A stretch of DNA of 64,000 bases from Phycisphaeraceae bacterium (GTDB taxonomy: Bacteria; Planctomycetota; Phycisphaerae; Phycisphaerales; UBA1924), in contig JAHBXK010000002.1 of assembly GCA_019636535.1 (NCBI GenBank), positions 62,001 to 126,000 of the forward strand, written 5' to 3'. The notes under the pieces are model-generated. The model was not told the origin of the DNA. It saw nothing but the letters and a program-made list of their open reading frames with translations, and ran no database searches. Both the position numbers and the translations under genes were made by a program. Shown piece after piece: positions 40,971 through 52,046 of the stretch (the first letter of the stretch is position 1; the number at the start of each line of letters is the position of its first letter).

Positions 40971-43900
40971 TCACGCCGCCGCCCGCCCAGCAACCCGGTC
41001 CTTCCCGGCCTCGTCCGCCCAACGCCGAACCACAGAAATCAGCGTCCCTCGGTCGATCGGCTTGCTCAAGTAATCCTCGCACCCCGCCGCCAGGCACCGC
41101 TCGCGATCCCCGGTCATCGCGTGCGCCGTCAGCGCGATGATCGGCCGCTCATACCCCTCCTCCCGCAGCAGCGTCGTCGCCGCATACCCGTCCAACCGCG
41201 GCATCTGCATGTCCATCAGGATCACGTCGTGCGGAGTCCCCGCTCGCTTCAACTCCCGCGCCAGGTCCACAGCCTCCACCCCATCCTGCGCAAGGTCCAC
41301 CTCCGCACCCGCACGTCGAAGGTGCAGCAGCAGCAAACGCTGGTTATCGGGCCCATCCTCAGCCAACAGCACCCGCACGCCGTCCAGCACCCGCGTTGGC
41401 CCAAGATCGTCCTCTACCAGCGCCGGCCGGCCCTTCTGCCCCGCTCCGCCCGTCACCTTCCCGATCGCAACCGGATCACGCACCCACTCAACCGCCTCAC
41501 CCGCCGGCAGCTCCAGCGTCAGCGTGAACGTGCTCCCTTCGCCCGCCCGGCTGCTCACCGCGATATCCCCGCCCAGCAACTGCGCGAGCCGACGCGAGAT
41601 CGTCAGCCCAAGCCCCGTCCCACCGAACCGCCTCGTCATCGACGAGTCAGCCTGTGAGAACGGGCTGAACAGACGATCGATCTGCTCGGCAGTCATCCCG
41701 ATCCCGGTGTCACGCACCTCGAACACCAGCCGCGGCCGGGCGACTTCCTCCTCCCCGTGCACGCTCAGCACGATCTCCCCCTGGTTCGTGAACTTGATCG
41801 CGTTCCCGACGATGTTCATCAGGATCTGCCGCAGCCGCACCGGGTCCGTACGAATCAAGCGCGGAATCCGCCCCACCGCCTCCGTCCGCAGCGCAACCGG
41901 CACGCTCCGCGTCCGCACGCTCATCAGCGCATAAACCTCGCCCACGATCTCCACCGGCGAGCACTCGATCGACTCCACCAGCATCTTCCCCGCCTCGATC
42001 TTCGACAGATCGAGGATGTCGTTGATGATCGCGAGCAGATGCTCTCCGTTCCGCCGGATCGTCGACGCCGCTTCGCTCAGTTGCTCAGCATCCAAGTCCC
42101 CGTGCGACAGCAGGTCGGTGTACCCCAGAATCGCCGTCATCGGCGTCCGGATCTCGTGGCTCATGTTCGCCAGGAACTCACTCTTCGTCCGGCTCGCCGC
42201 CTCCGCCGTCTCCTTCGCCCGCTCCAACTCGTCCTTCGCCTGCCGCTGCTCCGTGATGTCCTGCACCGCGCCGGCCAGCCCCACAAGCACGCCTTCCCTC
42301 TTCACCGCACTCCCGATCACCCGCACCCACTTGCGCACTCCCCGCGCATCGGTCATAGGAGCCTCAAAGTCAAAAGGCTCCCCGCTCTCCGATGTTCTCC
42401 GTATCGCTTCCCAGATCGACTCGCGATCCTCCTCGTCGTACATCCTCACCACGTCTTCTAGGCTCGGCATCTTGCCGGGTTCGCAGCCGTGGATCCTGAA
42501 CGACGTGCCCGTCCACCTCAGCTCATGCGTCGCGTGATCGATCTCCCAGCCTCCCACCCGCGCCATCTCGCCCGTCCGACTCAGCAGCTCTTCCCGGCTC
42601 CGAAGCCGCTGCGCAGAGAGCGTCCGCTCCGTGATGTCCGTCTCGATCGCGATGAACCCCGACAGCCTCCCGTCCGCGTCGTGCGTCGGTTCCGCGTCGA
42701 TCCGCACCCAGTACGCCTCTCCGCTCTTCCTGTAATTCACCAGTTCCACGCCGAACCCGCGCCCCTCTCGCACCGCCCTCCGCATCTCCTCCACCGCCGC
42801 CGCGTCCGACCGCTCCCCCTGCAGCAGCGCCCCGGGCGTCCGCCCCACGGCCTCCGCCGCCGAATACCCCGTCGCTCGGCAGAACCCCTCGTTCACCCAC
42901 TCGATCCGCCCATGCGCGTCCGTGATCACCACCATGTTCGTCGTCCGCGACGCAACCAGCGCCAGACGCTGCGCCTCCGCCTCGCTCGCACGCAGCTGGC
43001 TCGTCATCTCCCGCGCCATCCGCGTCGCCACCCGCTGCCGAACGCTCATCGAGTGAACCAGCCCCGACAGCAGCGCCGTGCACGACAGTCCGGAGATCAG
43101 CACGATCCACCGCGTCAGCCCGGCCTTCTCGCTCTCGAAACTCGCCCCAGCGCAGTACGCCACCGTCCACGGCCGACCGCCGACCGTCACGCTCCCGATC
43201 AGCCCCAGCCCCCCGCCCTTCTGCTCCGCGTCGGTCGACGGGTCCACGACCACGCTCCCCGGCGATCGGTAGATCACGCCATCCCCGTCAGTCTCGCTCG
43301 GGTCGAACACCGAAAACTCGACCCGACCCTCCGCGTCGCGGTGCGCAAGCGCCAGCAGTTCCCGAAGGTCCAGCGTGCAGAACGTCCACCCCACGTGCCG
43401 CTCAGAGTCGCGGGCGTTCCCGCTCAGTAGACCGCCCTCGTCCGCGTACACCGGCAGAAAGCACAGCAGCATGTTCCGCGGCACCGCGTCGGGCAGCGCA
43501 CGAATCTTCCCCGACAACACCGCATCGCCCGACGCCGCCGAGGCTTCCGCCGCCGTCCGTGCACGCGGCGAGCGCGCAAGATCCACTCCCAGCAGGTGCG
43601 CGTTCGAGTCCGCAGGCTCGACCATGGAGACCACAAACCGGTCATGCCCGCCCTCGGCGCACCGCTTCCGTTCCACCAGCCCGAAGTTCAGCGCGCCAGG
43701 AAACTCCGACTCCATCTCTCTCGAATCGACGTACCTTCGAAGGTCCTCCGCCGTCACCTCGTCCGACGCGATGTACACGCCGCGAAGCCCGCGCAGGCCG
43801 TACTCGTACAGCCTCATCTGCTCGCGGATCTGGCTCTCCACGCGCTGGCATAGGTGCACGAACTGCTCACGGTCCTGCCGTTCTCGCGCGCGCCCCAGCA

Positions 43901-44024
43901 GCACGAACGTCGTCAGCGTCGCCAGCACGCCCAGCCCAAGCACGAGCATGCTCAGCGTCGGTCTGAGCGAGCCCAGGGCCCTGCGACCCCGGTTGACCGG
44001 CTTGGGTTCCGTTGGTGGAGTCAT
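40971..44024 (-). CDS. Hybrid sensor histidine kinase (CHASE, two PAS, HisKA, HATPase, receiver)
   Basis: The protein has 1017 residues. Membrane helix 1 lies at ~24-45, a CHASE-type extracellular sensor at ~75-290 (Phe-Pro-Gly-Ala-Leu-Asn-Phe-Gly-Leu-Val-Glu-Arg), and membrane helix 2 at ~300-325. A first PAS domain shows Val-Val-Ile-Thr-Asp and Ala-Thr-Gly-Tyr-Ser; a second PAS/PAC follows. HisKA has His at ~622 in Asn-Met-Ser-His-Glu-Ile-Arg-Thr-Pro-Met. The HATPase has Asp-Thr-Gly-Ile-Gly-Met and Gly-Thr-Gly-Leu-Gly-Leu. The C-terminal receiver has phospho-acceptor Asp at ~936 in Ile-Leu-Met-Asp-Met-Gln-Met-Pro and Lys in Leu-Ser-Lys-Pro-Ile. The signal and downstream partner are unknown. 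No response regulator is adjacent. Confidence 0.93.
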   Translation of the reverse strand: MTPPTEPKPVNRGRRALGSLRPTLSMLVLGLGVLATLTTFVLLGRARERQDREQFVHLCQRVESQIREQMRLYEYGLRGLRGVYIASDEVTAEDLRRYVDSREMESEFPGALNFGLVERKRCAEGGHDRFVVSMVEPADSNAHLLGVDLARSPRARTAAEASAASGDAVLSGKIRALPDAVPRNMLLCFLPVYADEGGLLSGNARDSERHVGWTFCTLDLRELLALAHRDAEGRVEFSVFDPSETDGDGVIYRSPGSVVVDPSTDAEQKGGGLGLIGSVTVGGRPWTVAYCAGASFESEKAGLTRWIVLISGLSCTALLSGLVHSMSVRQRVATRMAREMTSQLRASEAEAQRLALVASRTTNMVVITDAHGRIEWVNEGFCRATGYSAAEAVGRTPGALLQGERSDAAAVEEMRRAVREGRGFGVELVNYRKSGEAYWVRIDAEPTHDADGRLSGFIAIETDITERTLSAQRLRSREELLSRTGEMARVGGWEIDHATHELRWTGTSFRIHGCEPGKMPSLEDVVRMYDEEDRESIWEAIRRTSESGEPFDFEAPMTDARGVRKWVRVIGSAVKREGVLVGLAGAVQDITEQRQAKDELERAKETAEAASRTKSEFLANMSHEIRTPMTAILGYTDLLSHGDLDAEQLSEAASTIRRNGEHLLAIINDILDLSKIEAGKMLVESIECSPVEIVGEVYALMSVRTRSVPVALRTEAVGRIPRLIRTDPVRLRQILMNIVGNAIKFTNQGEIVLSVHGEEEVARPRLVFEVRDTGIGMTAEQIDRLFSPFSQADSSMTRRFGGTGLGLTISRRLAQLLGGDIAVSSRAGEGSTFTLTLELPAGEAVEWVRDPVAIGKVTGGAGQKGRPALVEDDLGPTRVLDGVRVLLAEDGPDNQRLLLLHLRRAGAEVDLAQDGVEAVDLARELKRAGTPHDVILMDMQMPRLDGYAATTLLREEGYERPIIALTAHAMTGDRERCLAAGCEDYLSKPIDRGTLISVVRRWADEAGKDRVAGRAAA

Positions 44025-44232
44025 GGCGATCAGGTAAGGTGGAGTATCTCCCGTCCGATCGGCGGCACGCGCGCACCGCGAACATCACGATCCCTCCGCC
44101 GCAAGTCCACGCCGGCAGGGTCATCCGAGTATCGACGATCCAATCACGCCGAATCACGCCCACGCGATCCGTCTCGGCGATCGAGCGCGGTCTCTCCCTC
44201 CCCAGCGCTGCGCCCCCGATCGGCCCCCCGAC

Positions 44233-45036
44233 CTAACCCCGGTGCGCACGCTTCCGAAGCACCACCGAATGCGGGCGGTGACCCGCATCCGTGAACTTCC
44301 GCTCGTAATTCGTCCCCACGATCCCTCCAGCCTCCACCCACTCCGGCGGTCGAAACTCGTCCGCCTCGAACGGCAGTCCCGCCCCGCTCCGCTCGAAGGC
44401 CCCCAGCAGTTCACGCGCCCCATGGTCTGTCACAGGCCAAGCCGACCCATCCCCTTCCCCCCCGAGAGGGCCCATCTCCGCCCACCACCGAAAGTGCCCC
44501 ACGCACCACGCCCACAGTTCGTCGTGGTCCGTCACCACCCGCAACTCCCCGCCGACGCGGAGCACGCGCCACGCGTCCGCCAGAAATCGGTGCTGCACCA
44601 CGCGGTTCTTGTGATGCCGGGCCTTCGGCCACGGGTCCGAGTAGTACAGGTGAATCACCTCCACGCACGCCGCGGGCACGCGCCAGTGCAAAAAGTCCAC
44701 CGCGTTCGCGTGCAGCATCCGCACGTTCCGAACATGGCGCCGGCGAAGCCTGTCCGCCGTGTACACGTAGAACTCCCGCTCCCACTCGATCCCGAGGTAA
44801 TTCACCCCGGCCGATCTCGGCGCCTGCTCCACAAGAAACGTCCCCTTCCCCGTCCCGATCTCCACGTGCAGCGGCGCACCAGATTCCGCGAACCACCCTC
44901 GCGGATCGATCCGGCCCGACTCCGGGTTCGTCAACACGTCGTCCGGCAGCGCGGGCAACTCACCCGCCGTGATCCCGATCACGCCGGGCGCATCGTCCCA
45001 CGCCTTCTTCGTCGGGTTCGGTGGTGCGCTGCTCAC
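44233..45036 (-). CDS. trmB: tRNA (guanine-N7-)-methyltransferase TrmB
   Basis: The protein has 267 residues from the GTG at 45036; the frame is open further upstream but that part looks non-coding. SAM-binding motif I is Val-Glu-Ile-Gly-Thr-Gly-Lys-Gly, and the family signature [14 protein letters not shown] is complete. A late Gly-Thr-Asn-Tyr-Glu-Arg-Lys-Phe matches the usual C-terminus. It methylates G46 in the tRNA variable loop. A ~40-residue N-terminal extension relative to E. coli TrmB may reflect an incorrect start. It is divergent from prkA. Confidence 0.9.
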   Translation of the reverse strand: MSSAPPNPTKKAWDDAPGVIGITAGELPALPDDVLTNPESGRIDPRGWFAESGAPLHVEIGTGKGTFLVEQAPRSAGVNYLGIEWEREFYVYTADRLRRRHVRNVRMLHANAVDFLHWRVPAACVEVIHLYYSDPWPKARHHKNRVVQHRFLADAWRVLRVGGELRVVTDHDELWAWCVGHFRWWAEMGPLGGEGDGSAWPVTDHGARELLGAFERSGAGLPFEADEFRPPEWVEAGGIVGTNYERKFTDAGHRPHSVVLRKRAHRG

Positions 45037-45379
45037 GCCCGAGCGTAGCGGGCCGTCCTTCCTCTCACCCGAACGGGTGGATCGCGACGCCGATGTCCCA
45101 TTCGTTCTCGCGTGCGAGCACCTCCGTTCACCCCCGAACGTCCGAAAACCGATCCGACCCCGCGCCTTCAACGTATGGACCTCTGAGGCGCACCCGATCC
45201 GCGCCCTCCATCGTCCGGACACTGCTCGGGGTTCGCGGTGGCGACGGGGTTGCGGGTGGCCGATGAACATCTGTTCGCAAGGGGGTCCGGGGCTCGGGCG
45301 TCCGGTCCGCCCAGCGCTCGCTCGGCGCGCGGGGGTGGGGGACTCAACAACGCCCGCGTCGGTCCTCAAGGAGGATGCC
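45037..45379. other. Divergent intergenic region between trmB and prkA
   Basis: About 340 bases without a credible gene. The prkA ribosome binding site AAGGAGG lies at 45368-45374. A G-rich tract precedes it. No clear -10/-35 pair or palindrome stands out. Confidence 0.45.
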
Positions 45380-47536
<2,157 letters not shown>

Positions 47537-47563
47537 GTCGGAATGGACATAAACTGATCCTGC

Positions 47564-48310
47564 TTGAAAGACTCGGCATCACAACGAGTTCTGGCCGCGC
47601 TCGTTCGCATGCTGGGCGGTGTGTCGCCCGAGTATCGCCTCTCGCCCGATGAGCGCAAGGAAGCCGACGCGGTCATCCGCGCACGCACGCGCGGAGTCAA
47701 TAAGTGGCTCATTGCAGGTTGGATTGGTTTCGTCGTCGTCGTGGCGATCGGTCTGCGGGTTCACTGGTTGTGGGTTTCACCCAAGCCGCAGCCGCCCGTT
47801 GTCTACGACCAAACGGCCAGGCAATCGTGGTTGGCGTTCGGCGGGGCAGCGCTATACGCATCCATGGTTCCGATGGCGATGCTCTTTCACTGGTTTGACA
47901 GGCGTGCACTTCGCGATCGGCCCGGGTGGGCGTCGAGGTATTTCGCCTCCGTGAGTGGCATCCGGCCCGCTCGATTCGCGCTGTTGATGTCAGTTCCATT
48001 CCTAATGCTGGTCGTTTGGCATTTGTCATTCGGCTGGAGTTCCGGATGTCGTGTTGACAGCGCAGGGTGCTGGGTGCCGGACGGCTGGTTCAGCCGTCGT
48101 TTGGTGGCATTCGATGAGATCGCGACGATCGATCATTACTCCTCTATTCGCACTCCCCGTGGGGTCGTTTCTCGCGATGTCGTCCGTCTGTCGCTCGTCG
48201 ACGGGTCGCGCATTGACCCGGAATTCAGAGAGCCAGTCGGGGCGATTGCCGAGTTCATTGCCGCGCGTTCGAAAGTCCCGGTGAACGACGCCGGGTTACG
48301 ACCGGATTAG
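47564..48310 (+). CDS. Membrane protein of unknown function
   Basis: The protein has 248 residues from a TTG at 47564, or 233 from the ATG at 47609; neither has a clear ribosome binding site. Three hydrophobic helices are predicted by eye at ~49-71, ~88-110 and ~137-157 (TTG numbering), followed by a ~90-residue soluble tail with a beta-rich pattern (Arg-Leu-Ser-Leu-Val-Asp-Gly-Ser-Arg-Ile-Asp). The tail resembles the PH-like module found after membrane helices in some small bacterial proteins, but this is not certain. Codons are less GC-biased than those of prkA. No neighbour suggests a function. Confidence 0.6.
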   Translation: MKDSASQRVLAALVRMLGGVSPEYRLSPDERKEADAVIRARTRGVNKWLIAGWIGFVVVVAIGLRVHWLWVSPKPQPPVVYDQTARQSWLAFGGAALYASMVPMAMLFHWFDRRALRDRPGWASRYFASVSGIRPARFALLMSVPFLMLVVWHLSFGWSSGCRVDSAGCWVPDGWFSRRLVAFDEIATIDHYSSIRTPRGVVSRDVVRLSLVDGSRIDPEFREPVGAIAEFIAARSKVPVNDAGLRPD

Positions 48311-48330
48311 CCCGAAGCGGCAAAGTTGAC

Positions 48331-49221
48331 TCACCAACCATCGCGTCGCGCAGTTCCGAGCGATCTCATTCGCTCCAGTCGCTCCGTCTCATGTTGCGAG
48401 AAATACGGATCCTGCGACAGCGGATTGTGCGCTGCGGCAAAGTGCGATCGAGCCTCATCGCGCCTGCCGAGCGCCAGCAGGCACTCGCCGATCTCCTCGT
48501 GAACGTACCCGTCGGGCGCGTTGACCTTGTGGTACTCCTCCAGCAGCGACTCGTGGATCGCCAGAGCCTCGGCACAGCGGCCGAGCGACCGCATCGCGCG
48601 AGCAACCGCCCATCGGGCGATCCGCGCTTCCAAGGGCTTGTCGTGATTGGCTTCCAGCTCCGCCTGCGCCCGCCGGAACGTGTCCAGCGCCTCCGCAAAT
48701 CGCCCCGCGTCATGGTGGTTCCAGCCGATGTTGTTCAGCAGCGACGCTCGCCATCGCTGCGCCGCCGGGTTCGCCGACGTTTCCGCCAGTCGCAGCGCTC
48801 GCTGGTTTCACGCCAGCGCCGAGCCGCCCGTCTCAGCCACGATCGCCAGCATGTGCGCCGCATCGACCGCCAGATCGTCCTCTCTTAGACGCTCCGCCGC
48901 CGACAGCGCCGCCTGGAAGTGCGTTCGGCCGCGATCGCCGGCGCGGGACGTGTTGAGCAGGCGCCCCGACTCCAGGTGCAGCCGAACCCGGCCGCGGCAG
49001 TCCGATTCCCCCAGCGCGACCGCGGCCTCTCCGAGCGTGCGATGCGCATCGTCGAAGCGCCCCGCCAACCCCTGCGCCAGGGCGAGCTGCGTCAGCAACT
49101 CCGCCTTGAGTTCCGTCCGACCCTCCGCCCGCGCTCCGTCCAACGCCTCACGGAAGCGTCGCTCGCTCGCCGCCGGGTCTCCGAAGTTCCAGAGGGCCGC
49201 GATGTCGATCTCTGTCGGCAT
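48331..49221 (-). pseudogene. TPR-repeat protein gene interrupted by one in-frame TGA
   Basis: From the ATG at 49221 the frame encodes TPR-type helices up to residue 137, then TGA at 48808-48810 (codon 138), then continues in the same frame for 158 more codons to 48331 without other stops. Helix pairs of TPR type run on across the TGA: before it Ala-Ala-His-Met-Leu-Ala-Ile-Val-Ala-Glu, after it Asn-Gln-Arg-Ala-Leu-Arg-Leu-Ala-Glu and Leu-Leu-Asn-Asn-Ile-Gly-Trp. The TGA sits where a Trp-Asn-x-x-Ala-Leu helix start would be natural, so a single TGG to TGA change is the simplest explanation. It could be a pseudogene, a sequencing error, or a gene read through at this codon. Confidence 0.75.
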
Positions 49222-49307
49222 GGCCGTTGATCCGCTACCGCATCGCCCGGCTCCGGTTGCGGAAACGGGCGCGTCCCGGCGCGGCGACGCGATCTGAATC
49301 ACGCCGC

Positions 49308-49859
49308 TTAGGCCTCGCCGATCGCCTTGCTCATGATCACGCTCTGGTAGTTCGCGTTCGGCCAGACAAATCTGCTGACCGCGCGATAGCCGTGCCGTGC
49401 GTACATCGCCACGAGCCATTCCGCCGGTTCGGGCGTGGAAAGGGCCAGTTCGCGGGCGCCGGACTCGGCGGTCCGGTGTTCCACGTGGGCCATGAGTTCG
49501 GCGCCGATTCCCTTTCCCTGAAACTCGGGCTCGACGGCGAACTGGGAAAAACTGGCCACGCCGCCCTCGGGCCGCGAGAACCAGGGAACGCCGGGCCAGG
49601 CGCGGGCGGTCTGCTCGGCGCTCTTGAACATGATGGTGCCGACGATCCGGCCGAGGTAGGTGGCGACGAGGCACTCGCCGTCGGCGATTCGGCGGCGGGT
49701 GACTTCCTCGGGCTGGAAGGCGGCGAGTGTGTGGAGGCCGCGGTCGGCGTGCTGCTTGTACGCGCGGTGGAGCAGGCCGGTCAGGTGGGCGAGCGAGTCG
49801 TCGGGCTCGATGAGCCGAACGCGGATCTTTTTGGCGAGTCGCTCGCTTGTCTGCAACAT
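49308..49859 (-). CDS. GNAT-family N-acetyltransferase
   Basis: The protein has 183 residues. The acetyl-CoA binding motif A reads Phe-Ala-Val-Glu-Pro-Glu-Phe-Gln-Gly-Lys-Gly-Ile-Gly-Ala-Glu-Leu, with the expected Gln-x-x-Gly-x-Gly/Ala loop. A following Ala-Met-Tyr-Ala-Arg-His-Gly-Tyr gives the usual C-terminal Tyr. Substrate is unknown. It lies ~90 bases upstream of the interrupted TPR gene on the same strand and is divergent from the thioesterase gene. Confidence 0.87.
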   Translation of the reverse strand: MLQTSERLAKKIRVRLIEPDDSLAHLTGLLHRAYKQHADRGLHTLAAFQPEEVTRRRIADGECLVATYLGRIVGTIMFKSAEQTARAWPGVPWFSRPEGGVASFSQFAVEPEFQGKGIGAELMAHVEHRTAESGARELALSTPEPAEWLVAMYARHGYRAVSRFVWPNANYQSVIMSKAIGEA

Positions 49860-49980
49860 CGGGTCAAATCTTATGCGTGGCGACTGGGGAAGGGGGGTCA
49901 GGAGCGACGGCGTGGAAGAACGACGAGCGGGCGCGGCTGGGGCGCTGAGGCCGGTGCGGGCGGTTCCGAAGGAAGGGCGG

Positions 49981-50403
49981 ATGAGCGTTCGCGTGCGCTA
50001 CTGCGAGTGCGACGCGATGGGTGTGGCGCATCACGCGGCGTATCTGCCGTGGCTGGAGATGGCGCGGACGGAACTGCTGCGCGAGGCGGGCGTGACGTAC
50101 TCGGAGATGGAGGGGGCGGGGTGCTTCCTGGTCATCGTGAAGGTGGAGGCGGCGTACAAGTCGTCGGCGTTCTATGACGACGTGGTGGAGGTTCGGACGC
50201 GTGTGACGGGGGGATCGCGGATCAAGATCCGTCACGAGTACGAGGTGGTGCGTGTGGAGGCGGCGGGCGCGGGGCCGGGGACGATCACGCCGGTGCGCGT
50301 GCCGACGGCGGGTGACGTGTTGTTGACGGCGCAGACGCTGCTGGCGTGCGTGGATCGGACGGGGCGGCCGGCAGCGCTGCCGGACTGGCTCGCGGGGGCG
50401 TGA
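49981..50403 (+). CDS. Acyl-CoA thioesterase, YbgC/4-hydroxybenzoyl-CoA type
   Basis: The protein has 140 residues from the ATG at 49981, preceded by AAGGAAGG. The hotdog family signature is Val-Arg-Tyr-Cys-Glu-Cys-Asp11-Ala-Met-Gly-Val-Ala-His-His, followed by Tyr-Leu-Pro-Trp-Leu-Glu-Met-Ala-Arg, with Asp11 as the expected catalytic residue. The usual aromatic residue of the YbgC motif is kept in Tyr7. It hydrolyses acyl-CoA in the cytosol; in proteobacteria relatives belong to the Tol-Pal region, but no tol or pal gene is here. Confidence 0.87.
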   Translation: MSVRVRYCECDAMGVAHHAAYLPWLEMARTELLREAGVTYSEMEGAGCFLVIVKVEAAYKSSAFYDDVVEVRTRVTGGSRIKIRHEYEVVRVEAAGAGPGTITPVRVPTAGDVLLTAQTLLACVDRTGRPAALPDWLAGA

Positions 50404-50421
50404 GCGCGCGGCGGGGGGCGG

Positions 50422-51891
50422 TCAGTTGAGTTCTTCGATGGCCTGGGTGACCGAGCGGAGCGGGACGACGCCCTGGCGCTGCTTGGCGTTCTTGGTCGCG
50501 GGCGCAGCGGGGACGAGGACGCGCTTTGCGCCGAGGCGGAGGGACTCGGCGATGCGCTGCTCGAGTTGCGGGACGGGGCGGATCTCACCGCCGAGGCCGA
50601 CCTCGCCGACGGCGACGGTGGCGGGCGGGAGCGCGCGGCGGTGGAACGCGCCCGCGATGGCGAGGAGGAGAGGGAGGTCGGCGGCGGGTTCGGCGACGCG
50701 GATGCCGCCGACGCTGGAGACGAAGATGTCGCGATCGGCGAGGCGGAGGCCTGCGTGCTGTTCGAGCACGGCGATGATCATGGCGAGGCGGTTGGAGTCG
50801 ATGCCGGAGTTCTTGCGTTTGGCGGCGCCGAGGAAGCCGGTGGCGGTGAGTGCCTGGATCTCGACGAGCATGCAGCGCGTGCCGGTGAGTGCCGGGCAGA
50901 TGACCGAGCCGGGCTTCGGGCGCGCGTCGGGGGCGAAGTCTTCGAGCACGCCCGGGCCAGCGCCGGCGGGGACTTCGGCGAGGCCCGCGCCGGTCATCTC
51001 GAAGACGCCGATTTCGAGCGTGGTGCCGAAGCGGTTTTTGACGGCGCGGAGCACGCGGTGTGCGTGGTAGCGGTCGCCCTCGAAGTAGAGGACGGCGTCG
51101 ACGAGGTGTTCGAGGAGGCGCGGGCCGGCGAGTTGTCCGTCCTTGGTGACGTGCCCGACGAGGACAACGGCGGTGCCGCTGAGTTTGGCGAGGTAGACGA
51201 GTTCGGCGCAGCAGCGACGGAGTTGGGAGACGCTGCCGGGTGAGGCGTCGAGATCGGCCTTGTAGACCATCTGCACGGAGTCGATGATGAGGACGGCGGG
51301 CTCGGTGCGGCGGGTCTGCTCGACGATGCGTGCGAGGTTGGTGTCGCTGAGGACGAAGAGCCGGTCGCGGTCGGCGACGCCGAGTCGGGCCGCGCGCATG
51401 CGGACCTGCTCAGCGCTCTCTTCGCTGGAGACGTAGAGGACTCGTTGCCCGTTGTCGCCGGCGGAGGCGAGCGCCCCGGCGAGTTGGAGCATCATGGTGG
51501 ACTTGCCGATGCCCGGGTCTCCGCCGACGAGGACGGCGCTGCCGGGGACGAGACCGCCGCCGAGGACGCGGTCGAGTTCGGCGATGCCGCTGCGGAGGCG
51601 GCTGGGCGGCGGGGCGTCGGCGTTGTGGAGTGCGTTGATGGGCATTGCCTCGGGTGAGGCGGTCGCGGGTGAGGCGTGGGTATCCGGGGCTGGTTGCTCG
51701 CCCTCGGCGAGTGGCCTGGTGCGCGGTTGCCAACCCTCGATGAGGCCGCGTTGCGGGTCGCGCTCAGCGCTTCGGTCGATGCGTTCGTGCTCGAGGCTGC
51801 CCCATGCTCCGCAGTCTGGGCACTTGCCGACCCAGCGAGATTGAACGCCGCCGCAACTTCGGCAGATGAAGGCGTCGCGGGGCTTGGGCAT
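50422..51891 (-). CDS. radA: DNA repair protein RadA (Sms)
   Basis: The protein has 489 residues. The N-terminal zinc finger is Cys-Arg-Ser-Cys ... Cys-Pro-Asp-Cys-Gly-Ala-Trp. The RecA-like ATPase has Walker A Gly-Gly-Asp-Pro-Gly-Ile-Gly-Lys-Ser-Thr, Val-Ser-Ser-Glu-Glu-Ser and the RadA-specific Lys-Asn-Arg-Phe-Gly. The C-terminal Lon-like domain ends the protein (Gly-Glu-Val-Gly-Leu-Gly-Gly-Glu-Ile-Arg). It promotes branch migration in recombination. A Pro/Ala/Thr-rich insertion of ~50 residues lies between the zinc finger and the ATPase, longer than usual. The start is ATG at 51891. Confidence 0.95.
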   Translation of the reverse strand: MPKPRDAFICRSCGGVQSRWVGKCPDCGAWGSLEHERIDRSAERDPQRGLIEGWQPRTRPLAEGEQPAPDTHASPATASPEAMPINALHNADAPPPSRLRSGIAELDRVLGGGLVPGSAVLVGGDPGIGKSTMMLQLAGALASAGDNGQRVLYVSSEESAEQVRMRAARLGVADRDRLFVLSDTNLARIVEQTRRTEPAVLIIDSVQMVYKADLDASPGSVSQLRRCCAELVYLAKLSGTAVVLVGHVTKDGQLAGPRLLEHLVDAVLYFEGDRYHAHRVLRAVKNRFGTTLEIGVFEMTGAGLAEVPAGAGPGVLEDFAPDARPKPGSVICPALTGTRCMLVEIQALTATGFLGAAKRKNSGIDSNRLAMIIAVLEQHAGLRLADRDIFVSSVGGIRVAEPAADLPLLLAIAGAFHRRALPPATVAVGEVGLGGEIRPVPQLEQRIAESLRLGAKRVLVPAAPATKNAKQRQGVVPLRSVTQAIEELN

Positions 51892-52046
51892 GGGGGGTTG
51901 GGTTCCGTGGGTGAGTGGGCGGAGGGTGGATGCGCGGGGTTGTTGAGATGGTAACAATGCCCTGACGGGGGGGTCATGGGTGTGGGACCGGGCTGGGCCG
52001 CAGCACGGCCCGGTTCAACGGCGAGTGAACTGCGCAGCCGGAAGTC

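Noticed and set aside
48331-49221. Selenocysteine at the in-frame TGA
   Set aside because: TPR proteins are not selenoproteins, no SECIS-like hairpin is evident right after the TGA, and Trp is the natural residue there.
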